Source of the DNA: RBG-16-64-43 sp964353865
GTDB lineage: Bacteria > Chloroflexota > Anaerolineae > Anaerolineales > RBG-16-64-43
Direction of reading: 5' to 3'
Length of the DNA stretch: 64,000 nt
NCBI GenBank assembly: GCA_964353865.1
Contig: CAYGXJ010000035.1
Span: 1-64,000 of the forward strand
Notes under the pieces: generated by a model
Seen by the model: only the letters and a program-made list of their open reading frames with translations
Told to the model about the DNA's origin: nothing
The model's database searches: none
Made by a program: the position numbers and the translations under genes
Shown: in pieces, positions 32,343-41,305 of the stretch
How the letters are laid out: every line of letters begins with the position of its first letter
How positions within the stretch are numbered: the first letter of the stretch is position 1

Positions 32343-33560
32343 ATGTATCTCGGCAGCAGCCGTTGGCGCATGACCAAAAAACCTCCACGCCGCCCGAACC
32401 TGTGGCGGATCGGATTCTTGTTGCTGCTCATCGGCGGCGCGATCTATCTCAATCAGTTCATCGTGCCGCACATTCCACCGCCCTTCATCCCGACCGCGAC
32501 CGCCACGCGCAGCCCGGCCTCCTTTGCGCAGGAAGCGGAGGCGCTCTTCCGCGAAGGCAAGCTCGCGGCCACCGAAGATGCCTACCGCCGGGCCATCCGG
32601 GTGGATCCCTCGAACGCCGATTTGCACATCGCGCTGGCCCGCACGCAGGTCTTCTCGCGCAAGTACAACGAGGCGCTCGAGAGCGCGCAGAACGCACTGC
32701 TGCTCTCGCCGCAAAACCCGATGGCCTGGGCTGTCTACGGCTGGGTGCTGGATTACCTGCCGGGCCGGGTGGATGAGGCCGAGCGCGCGGAACGCCAAGC
32801 GCTGGAGCGCGACCCGGGCCTGCCCCTGGCCAATGCCTACCTGGCCGAAATTCTCTCGGACCAGGGCAAGTGGCAGGATGCCTCCACCGTCGCGCGCCAG
32901 GCGCTGGCCGCTTCGCCGGATTTGATGGAAAGCCATCGCGCGATGGGCTACGTCTACGAGAGCACAGCCAACTACGACCAGGCGATCGAGGAATATAAAG
33001 CGGCGGTGGCCATCCACCCCAACCTGGCCACGCTCTACATCTCGCTCGGCAACAACTACCGGGCGCTGGGTGACGTGAACAGCGCGGTCGACAGCTACCT
33101 GCGCGCCACGGCCCTCGACCCGGCCAATCCCGAACCTTACTCGAGTATCGCTCGGACCTATGCCGGCGATGGGCAGTTTGGCAAGGCGGCCCAGTATGCC
33201 GAACAAGCGGTCGGATGGAATATGCTCGACCCGCGGCTTCACGGCCTGCTGGGCGTGATGTACTATCACAACAACCAGTTCGAGAAGGCGCTGCCCGAAC
33301 TCAACCTGGCCATCGCCGGCGGCCAGACAGACCAGGGACCGGTGGCGGGCGTGCCCCTCGATCGGGGCACGGTGGGCGAGTACTACTGGACCTACGGGTT
33401 GGCCCTGGCCAAGCTCGACCGTTGCGAAGAAGCCGTGCCGCTCTTCCGCCTGGTGCTGGCCGGCATTCCGGATGACGAACTGGCGGTGGGCAACGCCACC
33501 GAGGGGCTGGTCGTGTGCAAAGAGATCTCACCGACGGCCACGCCCAGGCCCTCTCCCTGA
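32343..33560 (+). CDS. Membrane-anchored TPR protein
   Basis: A 405-residue protein. An N-terminal basic stretch and one hydrophobic helix (LWRIGFLLLLIGGAIYL) anchor it. A Pro/Thr linker and about eight TPR units follow, such as GKLAATEDAYRRAIRVDPSNADL and ANYDQAIEEYKAAVAIHPNLATL. A C-terminal Thr/Pro tract ends it. I chose the ATG at 32343, with AGAAGGG upstream; the next Met (32370) is also possible. It is followed after 6 bases by a paralogue of the same layout. The general role is probably a surface or periplasm-side interaction scaffold; specific partners are unknown. Confidence 0.82.
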   Translation: MYLGSSRWRMTKKPPRRPNLWRIGFLLLLIGGAIYLNQFIVPHIPPPFIPTATATRSPASFAQEAEALFREGKLAATEDAYRRAIRVDPSNADLHIALARTQVFSRKYNEALESAQNALLLSPQNPMAWAVYGWVLDYLPGRVDEAERAERQALERDPGLPLANAYLAEILSDQGKWQDASTVARQALAASPDLMESHRAMGYVYESTANYDQAIEEYKAAVAIHPNLATLYISLGNNYRALGDVNSAVDSYLRATALDPANPEPYSSIARTYAGDGQFGKAAQYAEQAVGWNMLDPRLHGLLGVMYYHNNQFEKALPELNLAIAGGQTDQGPVAGVPLDRGTVGEYYWTYGLALAKLDRCEEAVPLFRLVLAGIPDDELAVGNATEGLVVCKEISPTATPRPSP

Positions 33561-33566
33561 GCCATC

Positions 33567-34919
33567 ATGAACCTGCGCGGTAACCGCTTCAGTCCGTTTC
33601 CGGAAGGCCCTCGCCTCCGCCTGGGGCGCGTGGCGGTTTACGCCGCGCTCATCGTTGCGGGCGCGGGGCTCTTCAGCCTGCTGGATAGCGGGCGCATCCA
33701 GCCGCTCTACGCGCCGACCCCGACGCCCACGCGCCCGGCCGCCTCCCACCTGGCCGAAGGCCAGGCCTTCTTCGATGCCGGCCAGTTGGATGAGGCCGTC
33801 CTCGCTTACCAGCGTGCGCTCGCCCTCGACCCCGGCAACGCCGAGCTGTGGATCGAACTGGCGCGCATTCAGACTTATTCCAGCGATCTGGTGACAACCG
33901 ACGCCGACCGCTCGGCGCGCCTAGGCGATGCACAGCAGTCCATCGCCACGGCCCTTGAGCTCGCTCCCGAAAACCCCACCGCCTACGCCATCCAGGCGCT
34001 GGTGCTGGATTGGAGCGCCGATCCGGGATTGGTGGGCGTGGAGCGCAGCTCGGCACTGCTCAACGAGGCTGCGCAATCTGCCGTCAAGGCGCTGCAACTT
34101 GAGCCGAACAACCCTCTGGCACTCGCCTTCATGGCGGAGGTCTTGGCCGATCAACTCAACTGGTCGCAGGCTCTCGACGTCGGCGAACAGGCCGTGGGCC
34201 TGGCGCCACAGGTCATGGATGTGCACCGCGCCTACGCCAAAGTGCTCGAAAGCAGCGGCGACTACACCGGCGCCATCGACTCCTACAAGCGGGCCATCGC
34301 TCTCAACCCGAACTTGCCGTTCCTGTATCTGAGCATGGGAGCCAACTACCGTTACCGGCGCAAACCGCCCGACGACCCCAACGCCGCACAGCGCGACATT
34401 GACCTGGCGCTGGAGGCCTACTCCATGGCCGCGCGGCTCAACCCGAAGAACCCGCTGCCGTATCTCTCGATCGCCAGCACCTACGCCAATCAGGGCGAGT
34501 TCTTCATCGCCGAGCGCAACGCGCAGAAGGCGCTGACCCTCGACCCGACCAATGCCGACATCTACGGGCGCCTGGGCGTGCTCTACTATCGCGCGCGCAA
34601 CTACGAGGGCAGCCTGCCGGTGCTGCGCTGCGCCGTGCGCGGTTGCCCCTCCGCGGAGAACGAGGAAGGCCACCGCCTGGCCGGGGACGACCTGGTGCTG
34701 GACGTGACCGCGTTGCCTCTTTCGGCCAGCACGCTCAACTACTACTACACCTACGGCTCGGCGCTGGCCTACTTCGGTAGTTGCGCCGAGGCCCAAGAGG
34801 TTTTCGCCGAGCTGCGCGCCTCGCCCTGGATCGACAGCGACGTGGAAGGCATTATCCAGGTCGGGGAGCGGATCTGCACGGGCGCCGCATCTGCGTCCTC
34901 GGCCACACCCACCCCGTAG
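33567..34919 (+). CDS. Membrane-anchored TPR protein, paralogue of the preceding gene
   Basis: A 450-residue protein with the same plan as its upstream neighbour. It has an N-terminal anchor (VAVYAALIVAGAGLFSLL), a PTPTPTRP linker, a TPR array (GQLDEAVLAYQRALALDPGNAEL, GDYTGAIDSYKRAIALNPNLPFL, and others) and a Thr/Pro end. The shared feature LNYYYTYGSALAYFGSCAEA near the end parallels VGEYYWTYGLALAKLDRCEEA in the upstream gene, showing duplication. The 6-base gap indicates one operon. A bidirectional hairpin separates it from the convergent rnj. Confidence 0.82.
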   Translation: MNLRGNRFSPFPEGPRLRLGRVAVYAALIVAGAGLFSLLDSGRIQPLYAPTPTPTRPAASHLAEGQAFFDAGQLDEAVLAYQRALALDPGNAELWIELARIQTYSSDLVTTDADRSARLGDAQQSIATALELAPENPTAYAIQALVLDWSADPGLVGVERSSALLNEAAQSAVKALQLEPNNPLALAFMAEVLADQLNWSQALDVGEQAVGLAPQVMDVHRAYAKVLESSGDYTGAIDSYKRAIALNPNLPFLYLSMGANYRYRRKPPDDPNAAQRDIDLALEAYSMAARLNPKNPLPYLSIASTYANQGEFFIAERNAQKALTLDPTNADIYGRLGVLYYRARNYEGSLPVLRCAVRGCPSAENEEGHRLAGDDLVLDVTALPLSASTLNYYYTYGSALAYFGSCAEAQEVFAELRASPWIDSDVEGIIQVGERICTGAASASSATPTP

Positions 34920-34928
34920 AATCGCAGC

Positions 34929-34950
34929 GCGCGGCAGAGGGGTGCCGCGC
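34929..34950. terminator. Bidirectional hairpin between a TPR gene and rnj
   Basis: A perfect 8-bp stem, GCGCGGCA / TGCCGCGC with a 6-base loop, lies between two convergent stop codons (34919 and 34985). Confidence 0.5.
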
Positions 34951-34984
34951 ACATCGCGCCATTCGTCTCAGCCTGGGATCGGGA

Positions 34985-36625
34985 TCAGACGGCGGTCACC
35001 GACACGAAGACCATCGGCCGCCGCTTGATTTCGGAGTAGAAATACTCCGACAACGCATTCTCAACGCGCGCCTGCAGTTCACCCGCTCCGCCCCGTGCCA
35101 CCGCCTCGCGAATTGTCTGCTCGGCACCCGCCAGGAGTTCGCCTGATTCGCGCACGTAGACAAAACCCTTGGAGATGATTTCCGGTTTCTCGGTCAGCGC
35201 TCCATTCGAGGAGCGCACGCGGAGCTGCACCGAGACAAATCCATCTCGCGCCAGGAGTTCGCGCTCGCGCATCACGCTGGGGCCGATGTCGCCGACTCCG
35301 GTGCCATCCACGAAGACGTAGTTGCCCGGCACCCGATCGGCGAGGGTCATGCGCCCGTCGGCAAACTCGATTTGCGTTCCGTTCTCGACCACCGCCACGT
35401 TTTCCGCCGGGATCCCCAACTCGCGGGCAATCGCGCCGTGCTGTTTGAGATGGCGCAGTTCGCCGTGGATGGGGATGACGTGCTTGGGACGCACGAGGTG
35501 AATGAGCAGTTTCATCTCTTCGGCGGAGGCATGCCCCGAAACGTGCACCGGTGCAATCGGGTCGTAGATCACGTGCGCCCCGCGCTGGAAGAGCCGATTG
35601 ATCGTGCGGTGTACCAACTCCTCGTTGCCCGGTATGGGGTGCGAGGAGAAGATGACCGTGTCGTCCTGCTCAAGTTCGAATTGGCGATTCCGACCGGCGG
35701 CCAGGCGGCCGAGGATCGACGACGGCTCGCCCTGGGTGCCGGTGGTCATCAACACCACCTTGGAGGAGGGCATGCGCAGCGCCTCCTCGATAGAGACCAT
35801 CAAGCCGTCCGGAATGTCCAGGTAGCCCAGCTTCTGCGCCATACGTGCGTTTTCGACCATGCTCGTGCCCACCAGCGCCATTTTGCGGTTGTGGCGGTAG
35901 GCGACATTGGCCGCCTGCTGGATGCGCGAGATGAGCGAGGCGAAGGTGCCGATGAGAATGCGCCCTGGCGCGGCGCGAAAGACCTCCTCGAACGCTCCAT
36001 CGACCACGCGTTCGGAGGGTGTCCAGCCCGCCTGGTCGGCGTTGGTGCTGTCGGAGAGCAACGCCAGCACACCCCGCCCCGAGAACTCGGCCAGCTTGGC
36101 GTAGTCGGTGGGCCAGCCGTCGACCGGCGTGTGGTCGAATTTGAAATCACCCGAGTGGACAATGAGCCCGGCCGGCGTGGTGATGCCCAGGCCCACGCCA
36201 TCCGGAATGCTGTGGCACACATGAAAGAACTCGATGCGGAACGGCCCGAGCGAGATCTCGCTGCCAGCCTTGACCGTTTGCAGGTGAGACCGGCCGGCCA
36301 GCCCGGCACGCCCGAGTTTGACCTCGAGCAGGCCGCGGGTGAGGGGCGTGGCGAAGATCGGGGCATCGAACGCCTCCGCCACGTGGCGGATGGCGCCGGT
36401 GTGATCCTCATGGCCATGGGTGACGATGATGCCGCGTACATGGTCCTTGCGGTCGAGCACGGAGCGGTAGTCGGGGATGATGTAGTCGATCCCCAACATG
36501 TCGTTTTCGGGGAACATCAACCCCGCATCCACGATCAGCGCATCGCTGGGCGTTTCGACCAGCATCATGTTCTTGCCGATTTCCCCCAGCCCGCCGAGCG
36601 GGATGATTCGGAGTTCAGCGTTCAT
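34985..36625 (-). CDS. rnj: Ribonuclease J
   Basis: A metallo-beta-lactamase/beta-CASP ribonuclease with endo- and 5'-exonuclease activity in mRNA decay and rRNA maturation. The 546 residues show GGLGEIGKNM near the start and the metal motif THGHEDHTGAI (His70, His72, Asp74, His75). Further on are HSGDFKFDHTP, the beta-CASP block TTGTQGEPSSIL and HVSGHASAEEMKLLIHLVRPKHVIPIHGE in separate motifs. The C-terminal domain is of normal length. AGGA lies 8 bases before the ATG. A cold-shock gene and its terminator lie just upstream on the same strand. Confidence 0.96.
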   Translation of the reverse strand: MNAELRIIPLGGLGEIGKNMMLVETPSDALIVDAGLMFPENDMLGIDYIIPDYRSVLDRKDHVRGIIVTHGHEDHTGAIRHVAEAFDAPIFATPLTRGLLEVKLGRAGLAGRSHLQTVKAGSEISLGPFRIEFFHVCHSIPDGVGLGITTPAGLIVHSGDFKFDHTPVDGWPTDYAKLAEFSGRGVLALLSDSTNADQAGWTPSERVVDGAFEEVFRAAPGRILIGTFASLISRIQQAANVAYRHNRKMALVGTSMVENARMAQKLGYLDIPDGLMVSIEEALRMPSSKVVLMTTGTQGEPSSILGRLAAGRNRQFELEQDDTVIFSSHPIPGNEELVHRTINRLFQRGAHVIYDPIAPVHVSGHASAEEMKLLIHLVRPKHVIPIHGELRHLKQHGAIARELGIPAENVAVVENGTQIEFADGRMTLADRVPGNYVFVDGTGVGDIGPSVMRERELLARDGFVSVQLRVRSSNGALTEKPEIISKGFVYVRESGELLAGAEQTIREAVARGGAGELQARVENALSEYFYSEIKRRPMVFVSVTAV

Positions 36626-36684
36626 ACGAATTCCTTGTTTCCTTTCACGATGGGCGGCGCCTCGTGGGCGGCCCGCATCCTTAA

Positions 36685-36710
36685 CAGAAAATCCCCACCG
36701 AGGTGGGGCG
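36685..36710 (-). terminator. Intrinsic terminator after the cold-shock gene
   Basis: On the minus strand the stem CCCCAC / GTGGGG with a 4-base loop (36693-36708) is followed by ATTTTCTG. It lies about 65 bases after the stop of the cold-shock gene and before rnj. Confidence 0.7.
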
Positions 36711-36773
36711 CCTTAGGGCCGCGCACTGCACTTCCCCCTGCGGCGAACGAGTTGTGGTTGATATCACGCGGAT

Positions 36774-36986
36774 TCAATTCAGACGGACAACCTGAGTAGC
36801 CTGCAAACCGCGGACGGTCTCTTCCAGGGCGAATTCGACGCGGTCACCTTCGTGCAGGTTTTGGATCCCGCCACCCATGATGGACGAGTAATGAACGAAG
36901 ATTTCTTGTCCGTTCTCGCTGCGAATGTAACCGTAACCGCGCGAACCATCAAACCATCGAACAGTACCAGCAGCACGTGGGGGCAC
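36774..36986 (-). CDS. Cold-shock domain protein
   Basis: A 70-residue CspA-like RNA chaperone. It has the RNP1-like GSRGYGYIR and RNP2-like EIFVHYSSI motifs on a five-strand barrel. The end, VRGLQATQVVRLN, is typical of the family. I start at the GTG at 36986 because GGAGG lies 6 bases upstream and the length then matches the family; a longer frame from 37025 would cross the promoter. It has its own promoter and terminator. The central VRWFDG has Asp where Asn is usual. Confidence 0.9.
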   Translation of the reverse strand: MPPRAAGTVRWFDGSRGYGYIRSENGQEIFVHYSSIMGGGIQNLHEGDRVEFALEETVRGLQATQVVRLN

Positions 36987-37015
36987 GAAGGTCCTCCGAG
37001 CACGAGATCGGGCTG

Positions 37016-37044
37016 ATTTTAGCACCTAAGACGATGCCGGTCAA
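37016..37044 (-). promoter_or_regulatory. Promoter of the cold-shock gene
   Basis: TTGACC (37039-37044) and TAAAAT (37016-37021) are separated by 17 bases on the minus strand, giving a leader of about 22 bases. The -35 box begins three bases after the stop of the upstream TPR gene. Confidence 0.7.
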
Positions 37045-37047
37045 CGC

Positions 37048-38433
37048 TCAGGGCAAGCGGGCCAGTGCAGCCTGTGCTTCGTCGCCGAGCGGTTGGCTCT
37101 GGGCCAAGTGCAGCGCCGCTTCGTAGTAAGCTCGCGCCGCCGCTCGATCGCCGCGCGACTCGGCCAGGATGCCGAGATGCAGGTAACTGGCCGCGTACGC
37201 CGGTTCGACCGAAAGCGCCCGCCAGAACATGCGCTCCGCCAGCGGCAAGTCCCCTTCGAGATACCACGCCAGGCCCAACAGGTCCAGCGCGCGCGGGTCG
37301 GAGGGCGCGCGTGCCAGCGCTTCTCGCGCAGAAGCGATGCCGTCGCGGTTCACACGAATTTGGTTGCCGATGTAGAAGGCCGCCCGCGCCAGCCAGGCCT
37401 CTTGCGAATCCGGCGCAACCTGCACCGCTTGAGCGTACCAGGTCTCTGCCGCTGTAAGTTCGCCCGCGGAAAACTCCAGGCGGCCGCGCTCGACCGCAAT
37501 GGCCCAACTGTGCGAGTCGAGCACCCACGCCCGATCGAGTTGGAGGCGCGCGTTCGCCACATCTCCTTGGCGCGAGAGAAACGATCCATACAGCAAGTGA
37601 GCCTGCGGTGAGTCCGGGGAGAGGACAACCGCCTGGGCATAGTCCGCCGCCGACGGCTGGCCAGCCTGCTCGCGAGCCAAGCCCAGGTATGCCAACGCCT
37701 CGCCATAACCTGGATTGCGGTCGAGCGCGGCCTGCAAAGCAGGCTGTGCAAGGCGCGGCTCGCCGAGGCGCAGCAGGAACTCGCCGACGCGCGCCAGGGC
37801 ATATGCCTCGCCGCCTTGCTCGAGGGCCGTCGAGATGATTCCGGCCAGGTCTTGGGCTTGCGACCACGACTCGCCCTGCTGCGAGGCCAGTGTGTTCAGC
37901 TCTTCCGCGGCCGAGGCCGGATCGCGTGTGGCCTGGAGGAGCGCAAGCCGGTAGCGCGCTCTGGAATCCTGTGGATGAATTGCGATCCAGCGGGTGAGTG
38001 CATCGGCAAGCTCCGCCCACTGCTGACGGGACTCGTATACCGGCAGCAGGCGAAGCAGAATCGACTCCGGCTCTGCGCCCAGATCGGCGGCCGATCGCCA
38101 GCGGACCATAGCTTGTTCAAGGTCGCCGTTCTGGGCATACGCGTCGCCAAGGTCGAGGTCGAGTTGAGCGACGCCCCCCAGTCGCAGCCGCGCGTGCTCG
38201 AAAAAGCACAGCGCCGCGGAGCTGCGGCCAGCTTGCAGAAACGATCGGCCGGCTTGCCACGCGAGAAGACCATTTTCGGGGAACCATGCGGCGGGCTGCG
38301 CCTGGATGGGCAGCGGGTCTGCAACGCACTGCGCGGCCCACGCGGAGCGTACCGGAATCGGCCCCGCTTGGAAGAGACCCAGCGCGATCAGCGCCGCGAC
38401 AATCGGTCGTATCGCAGACCTAGCCATGGACAT
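37048..38433 (-). CDS. Secreted or anchored TPR protein
   Basis: A 461-residue protein with an N-terminal signal (SAIRPIVAALIALGLFQAG ... AWA) and then about nine TPR units. Examples are GDLEQAMVRWRSAADLGAEPESI, GDVANARLQLDRAWVLDSHSW and GDRAAARAYYEAALHLAQSQP. Unlike the earlier three it lacks Pro/Thr tracts. I use the ATG at 38433; TTG at 38454 and ATG at 38427 are alternatives, and no clear ribosome site decides. It lies 41 bases downstream of the capD-like gene, at the end of the glycan cluster, so it may assist glycan assembly, but that is inference. Confidence 0.78.
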   Translation of the reverse strand: MSMARSAIRPIVAALIALGLFQAGPIPVRSAWAAQCVADPLPIQAQPAAWFPENGLLAWQAGRSFLQAGRSSAALCFFEHARLRLGGVAQLDLDLGDAYAQNGDLEQAMVRWRSAADLGAEPESILLRLLPVYESRQQWAELADALTRWIAIHPQDSRARYRLALLQATRDPASAAEELNTLASQQGESWSQAQDLAGIISTALEQGGEAYALARVGEFLLRLGEPRLAQPALQAALDRNPGYGEALAYLGLAREQAGQPSAADYAQAVVLSPDSPQAHLLYGSFLSRQGDVANARLQLDRAWVLDSHSWAIAVERGRLEFSAGELTAAETWYAQAVQVAPDSQEAWLARAAFYIGNQIRVNRDGIASAREALARAPSDPRALDLLGLAWYLEGDLPLAERMFWRALSVEPAYAASYLHLGILAESRGDRAAARAYYEAALHLAQSQPLGDEAQAALARLP

Positions 38434-38474
38434 GGGAGGGAGAGTCCGCCGCAACTAGCAGGGACAAGACGAGG

Positions 38475-40361
38475 TCAGACCGCGTTCCAATCCGGCGGAG
38501 GCAGTTGTCCGAGCGAGCCATCCGCCAGGAGGTTGAGCCGCTCGAGCATGGCTCCGCTCTCGCCGCGCTGAAGCATCTCGGCCAATTCCTTGAGCTGGCC
38601 CTGCAGGTCGATCTCACTCAGCAGGTGGTTCTCTTCAAGGCGCAGGATGTCCGGGTGCTCGGTTGGGCGCAGAGCGGTTGTGTCTTCCCACAACTGCTCG
38701 CCCAGCTTCTCGCCGGGGCGAATTCCGGTAAAGACAATCTGCACATCGCGGCCCGGCTCGAGGCCCGAAAGGCGAATGAGATCTTCGGCCAGGCTGACGA
38801 TGCGCACCGGCTCGCCCATCTTGAGGATGAAGGTCTCGCCCGAGGCGCCCAGGCTGGCCGCCTGCAGCACAAGGTGGACGGCCTCGGGGATGGTCATGAA
38901 GTAGCGCTTCATGTCCGGGTGAGTGATGGTCACTGGCCCGCCGCGGGCAATCTGTCGTTTGAAGAGCGGGATGACCGAACCGCGCGAGCCGAGCACGTTG
39001 CCGAAGCGCACCGAAACAAATACGCGCCCGCTGCGCAGAGCGGCCTCGCGCACCACGAGTTCCGCCAGGCGCTTGGTGGCGCCCATGACGCTTGTCGGGT
39101 GGATGGCCTTGTCACTCGAGATGAGCACCAAGCGCTCGACCTCCGCAGCCAGCGCGGCTTCCACAATGTTGCGCGTGCCGAAGACGTTGTTGGTGACGGC
39201 GTCTTCGAGGTTGGCCTCCATGAGGGGCACGTGCTTGTGCGCCGCCGCGTGGAACACGACGTTCGGACGATGGCTGCGAAAGACCTGGCTGAGGCGCGTC
39301 AGATCGCGGATATCGGCGACGACCGGATGCAGTGGCAGGCTCGGGAAGACCTCGCCGAGTTCGATCAATGCCTCGAAGATGCTGTTCTCGCCATGCCCCA
39401 GCAGAATGAGTTCGGCCGGCCCCCAGCGGGCGATTTGGCGGCACAACTCGAGGCCGATGGAGCCGCCCGCACCCGTGACCAGCACGCGCCGGCCGCTCAG
39501 GGCGCGGCCCACAGCCTGGTCGGCGGTGCGCGCCGGCTGGCGGCGCAAGAGGTCGCCCACTTCCACATCGCGCAAGCGCGAGACGCTCACCCGCCCGCCG
39601 ATCAGCTCGAACAACCCGGGCATCGTGCGGAAGGGGATGTGCGCCGCACGGCAGGTATCGGCGACGCGGCGGAAAACCTCGCCCGAGGCCGAGGGCATGG
39701 CGATGACCACTTCATCCGCGTTCTGCTCGCTGGCCACCAGCCCCAGATGCGAGAGCGTTCCGCGCACGGGTATGCCGTGGATGCGCTGGTGCAATTTCTC
39801 GGTCGCGTCATCCAGAAAGCCGACCGGCTGCATGCGCAGCTGCGGGTTCTTCTGCATCTCCCTCGCGACGAGCGCCCCGGCATCGCCGGCGCCGGCAATC
39901 AGAATACGCCGCGAGCCATGGGCTCCCGGCAGGATGCGGCGCGCGCGCCTCACTTCGGAGATCACGCGCACCGAGAGCCGGATGCCGCCTACCAGGAACA
40001 GCGTCACCAGCCAATCGATGAAGGGGATCGAGCGCGGGACAAGGTTCCAGCGCAAGATGATGTTGACAAAAACCCACACCGCCAGAATGAGCGAGCTCAA
40101 CCCGACCGCGTTAAAGATCAGCACCAACTCCTGCACGCTGGCGTAGGCCCAGTAGCGTCGGTACAATCCCATGGCCCAAAAGACGACCGGCTTGACGACC
40201 ACAGCCTGCACGGCCAGCCACACGGCCAGAGGCAAGTACGAGACGAACAAATCGCCGACGTCCAGCCGCAGGGCGAACGAGACGAAGACCGAGACCAGAA
40301 TGGCCAGCAGATCGGCCACAAGCAGGTATCGGTTGCGAATCGTCGGGGCAGAACCTTTCAT
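38475..40361 (-). CDS. Membrane-bound nucleotide-sugar 4,6-dehydratase (CapD/FlaA1/PglF type)
   Basis: A 628-residue enzyme that converts UDP-GlcNAc-type sugars to 4-keto-6-deoxy intermediates. Four N-terminal membrane helices (to about residue 125) precede a CoA-binding-like Rossmann domain (ILIAGAGDAGALVAREM). The catalytic SDR domain follows with VTGAGGSIGLELCRQI and SSDKAIHPTSVMGATKRLAE, where Met replaces Tyr as usual in this class. FTGIRPGEKLGEQLW is also conserved. It is the last biosynthetic gene of the minus-strand cluster and starts 4 bases inside the epimerase gene. The product would feed bacillosamine- or fucosamine-type sugars to the glycan. Confidence 0.93.
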   Translation of the reverse strand: MKGSAPTIRNRYLLVADLLAILVSVFVSFALRLDVGDLFVSYLPLAVWLAVQAVVVKPVVFWAMGLYRRYWAYASVQELVLIFNAVGLSSLILAVWVFVNIILRWNLVPRSIPFIDWLVTLFLVGGIRLSVRVISEVRRARRILPGAHGSRRILIAGAGDAGALVAREMQKNPQLRMQPVGFLDDATEKLHQRIHGIPVRGTLSHLGLVASEQNADEVVIAMPSASGEVFRRVADTCRAAHIPFRTMPGLFELIGGRVSVSRLRDVEVGDLLRRQPARTADQAVGRALSGRRVLVTGAGGSIGLELCRQIARWGPAELILLGHGENSIFEALIELGEVFPSLPLHPVVADIRDLTRLSQVFRSHRPNVVFHAAAHKHVPLMEANLEDAVTNNVFGTRNIVEAALAAEVERLVLISSDKAIHPTSVMGATKRLAELVVREAALRSGRVFVSVRFGNVLGSRGSVIPLFKRQIARGGPVTITHPDMKRYFMTIPEAVHLVLQAASLGASGETFILKMGEPVRIVSLAEDLIRLSGLEPGRDVQIVFTGIRPGEKLGEQLWEDTTALRPTEHPDILRLEENHLLSEIDLQGQLKELAEMLQRGESGAMLERLNLLADGSLGQLPPPDWNAV

Positions 40362-41305
40362 CCCTTACTCCCAGATGCCATTTCGCGGTACCACGCGACC
40401 GTTTGCCGCAATCCCTCCGACAGGCTCACTTGCGCGCGGAAGCCAATCCAATCGCGGGCTTGGTCCGGATCGCAGCACGAATGATGAATCTCTCCCGGAC
40501 GTGCCGGCGCGAAATAGACTTCAGGGAGCACGCCCGCCTGTTGCGCCATGAGTTCGAGCAGTTCACGAACGGTGCGCCCAACCCCGGTGCCCACGTTGAC
40601 CGCTCGCCCAGGCGCGTCGGCGGCCCGGCAGGCCAGAAGATTGGCCCGCACCACGTCGTCGACGAAGACAAAATCCCGCGTTTGCTCGCCGTCGCCGTAG
40701 ATGGTGACCGTCGTGGCGCCGAGCAGCGCCTCGGCAAAGCGGGCGATGACGCCCGAGTACTCCGAGGTGGGGTCCTGCCGCGGCCCATACACGTTAAAGT
40801 AACGCAGGGCCACGGTCTCCAGCCCAAAGGCGGTGGTAAACGTGCGGGCGTAGGCCTCGCCGGCGAGTTTGGTCACCGCATACGGCGAGAGCGGCAGCAG
40901 GGTCTGCTCCTCGCGAGCGGGCACCGCCCCCTCGCCGTAGACCGCGGACGAGGAGGCCGTCACCACGCGTTGCACGCCTGCTGCGCGCGCCTCCAACAGC
41001 ACATTGAGGGTGCCGCTCAAGTTGACCGCGTGCGTCGTCTGTGGGTCCTCGAGCGACTCGACCACTGAAACCCGTGCGGCCTGATGCAGGACGTAGTCCA
41101 CACCCTGCATGGCGCGCTGCACCAGCGCGAGATCGCGAATGTCACCCTCGATGATTTCCACCTGGCTCTCGACCGGCTGCAAGTTCTCGCGCCGGCCGGT
41201 AGAGAAGTTGTCGAGTACGCGCACCTGCGCACCCTGAGCCGCCAGCGTCTGCGCCAGATGCGAGCCGATAAAACCCGCGCCGCCAGTAATCAGGTAGCGG
41301 GTCAT
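40358..41305 (-). CDS. NAD-dependent epimerase/dehydratase (UDP-glucose/GlcNAc 4-epimerase like)
   Basis: A 315-residue extended SDR. MTRYLITGGAGFIGSHLA gives the GGxGFIG nucleotide-binding loop at residues 8-14. DNFSTGRRENL, HQAARVSVVESLEDP, the Ser triplet ASSSAVYG and the YAVTK catalytic pair follow. YFNVYGPRQDPTSEYSGVI is typical of WbpP/GalE-like sugar epimerases. The start at 41305 overlaps the stop of the GT2 gene (ATGA). It would supply an epimerised UDP-sugar for the cluster. Confidence 0.92.
   Translation of the reverse strand: MTRYLITGGAGFIGSHLAQTLAAQGAQVRVLDNFSTGRRENLQPVESQVEIIEGDIRDLALVQRAMQGVDYVLHQAARVSVVESLEDPQTTHAVNLSGTLNVLLEARAAGVQRVVTASSSAVYGEGAVPAREEQTLLPLSPYAVTKLAGEAYARTFTTAFGLETVALRYFNVYGPRQDPTSEYSGVIARFAEALLGATTVTIYGDGEQTRDFVFVDDVVRANLLACRAADAPGRAVNVGTGVGRTVRELLELMAQQAGVLPEVYFAPARPGEIHHSCCDPDQARDWIGFRAQVSLSEGLRQTVAWYREMASGSKG

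Noticed and set aside
38505..40484. 659-codon plus-strand frame opposite the CapD-type gene
   Set aside because: Longer than the real gene but rich in His, Gln and Arg without any domain pattern; the opposite strand has complete dehydratase motifs.
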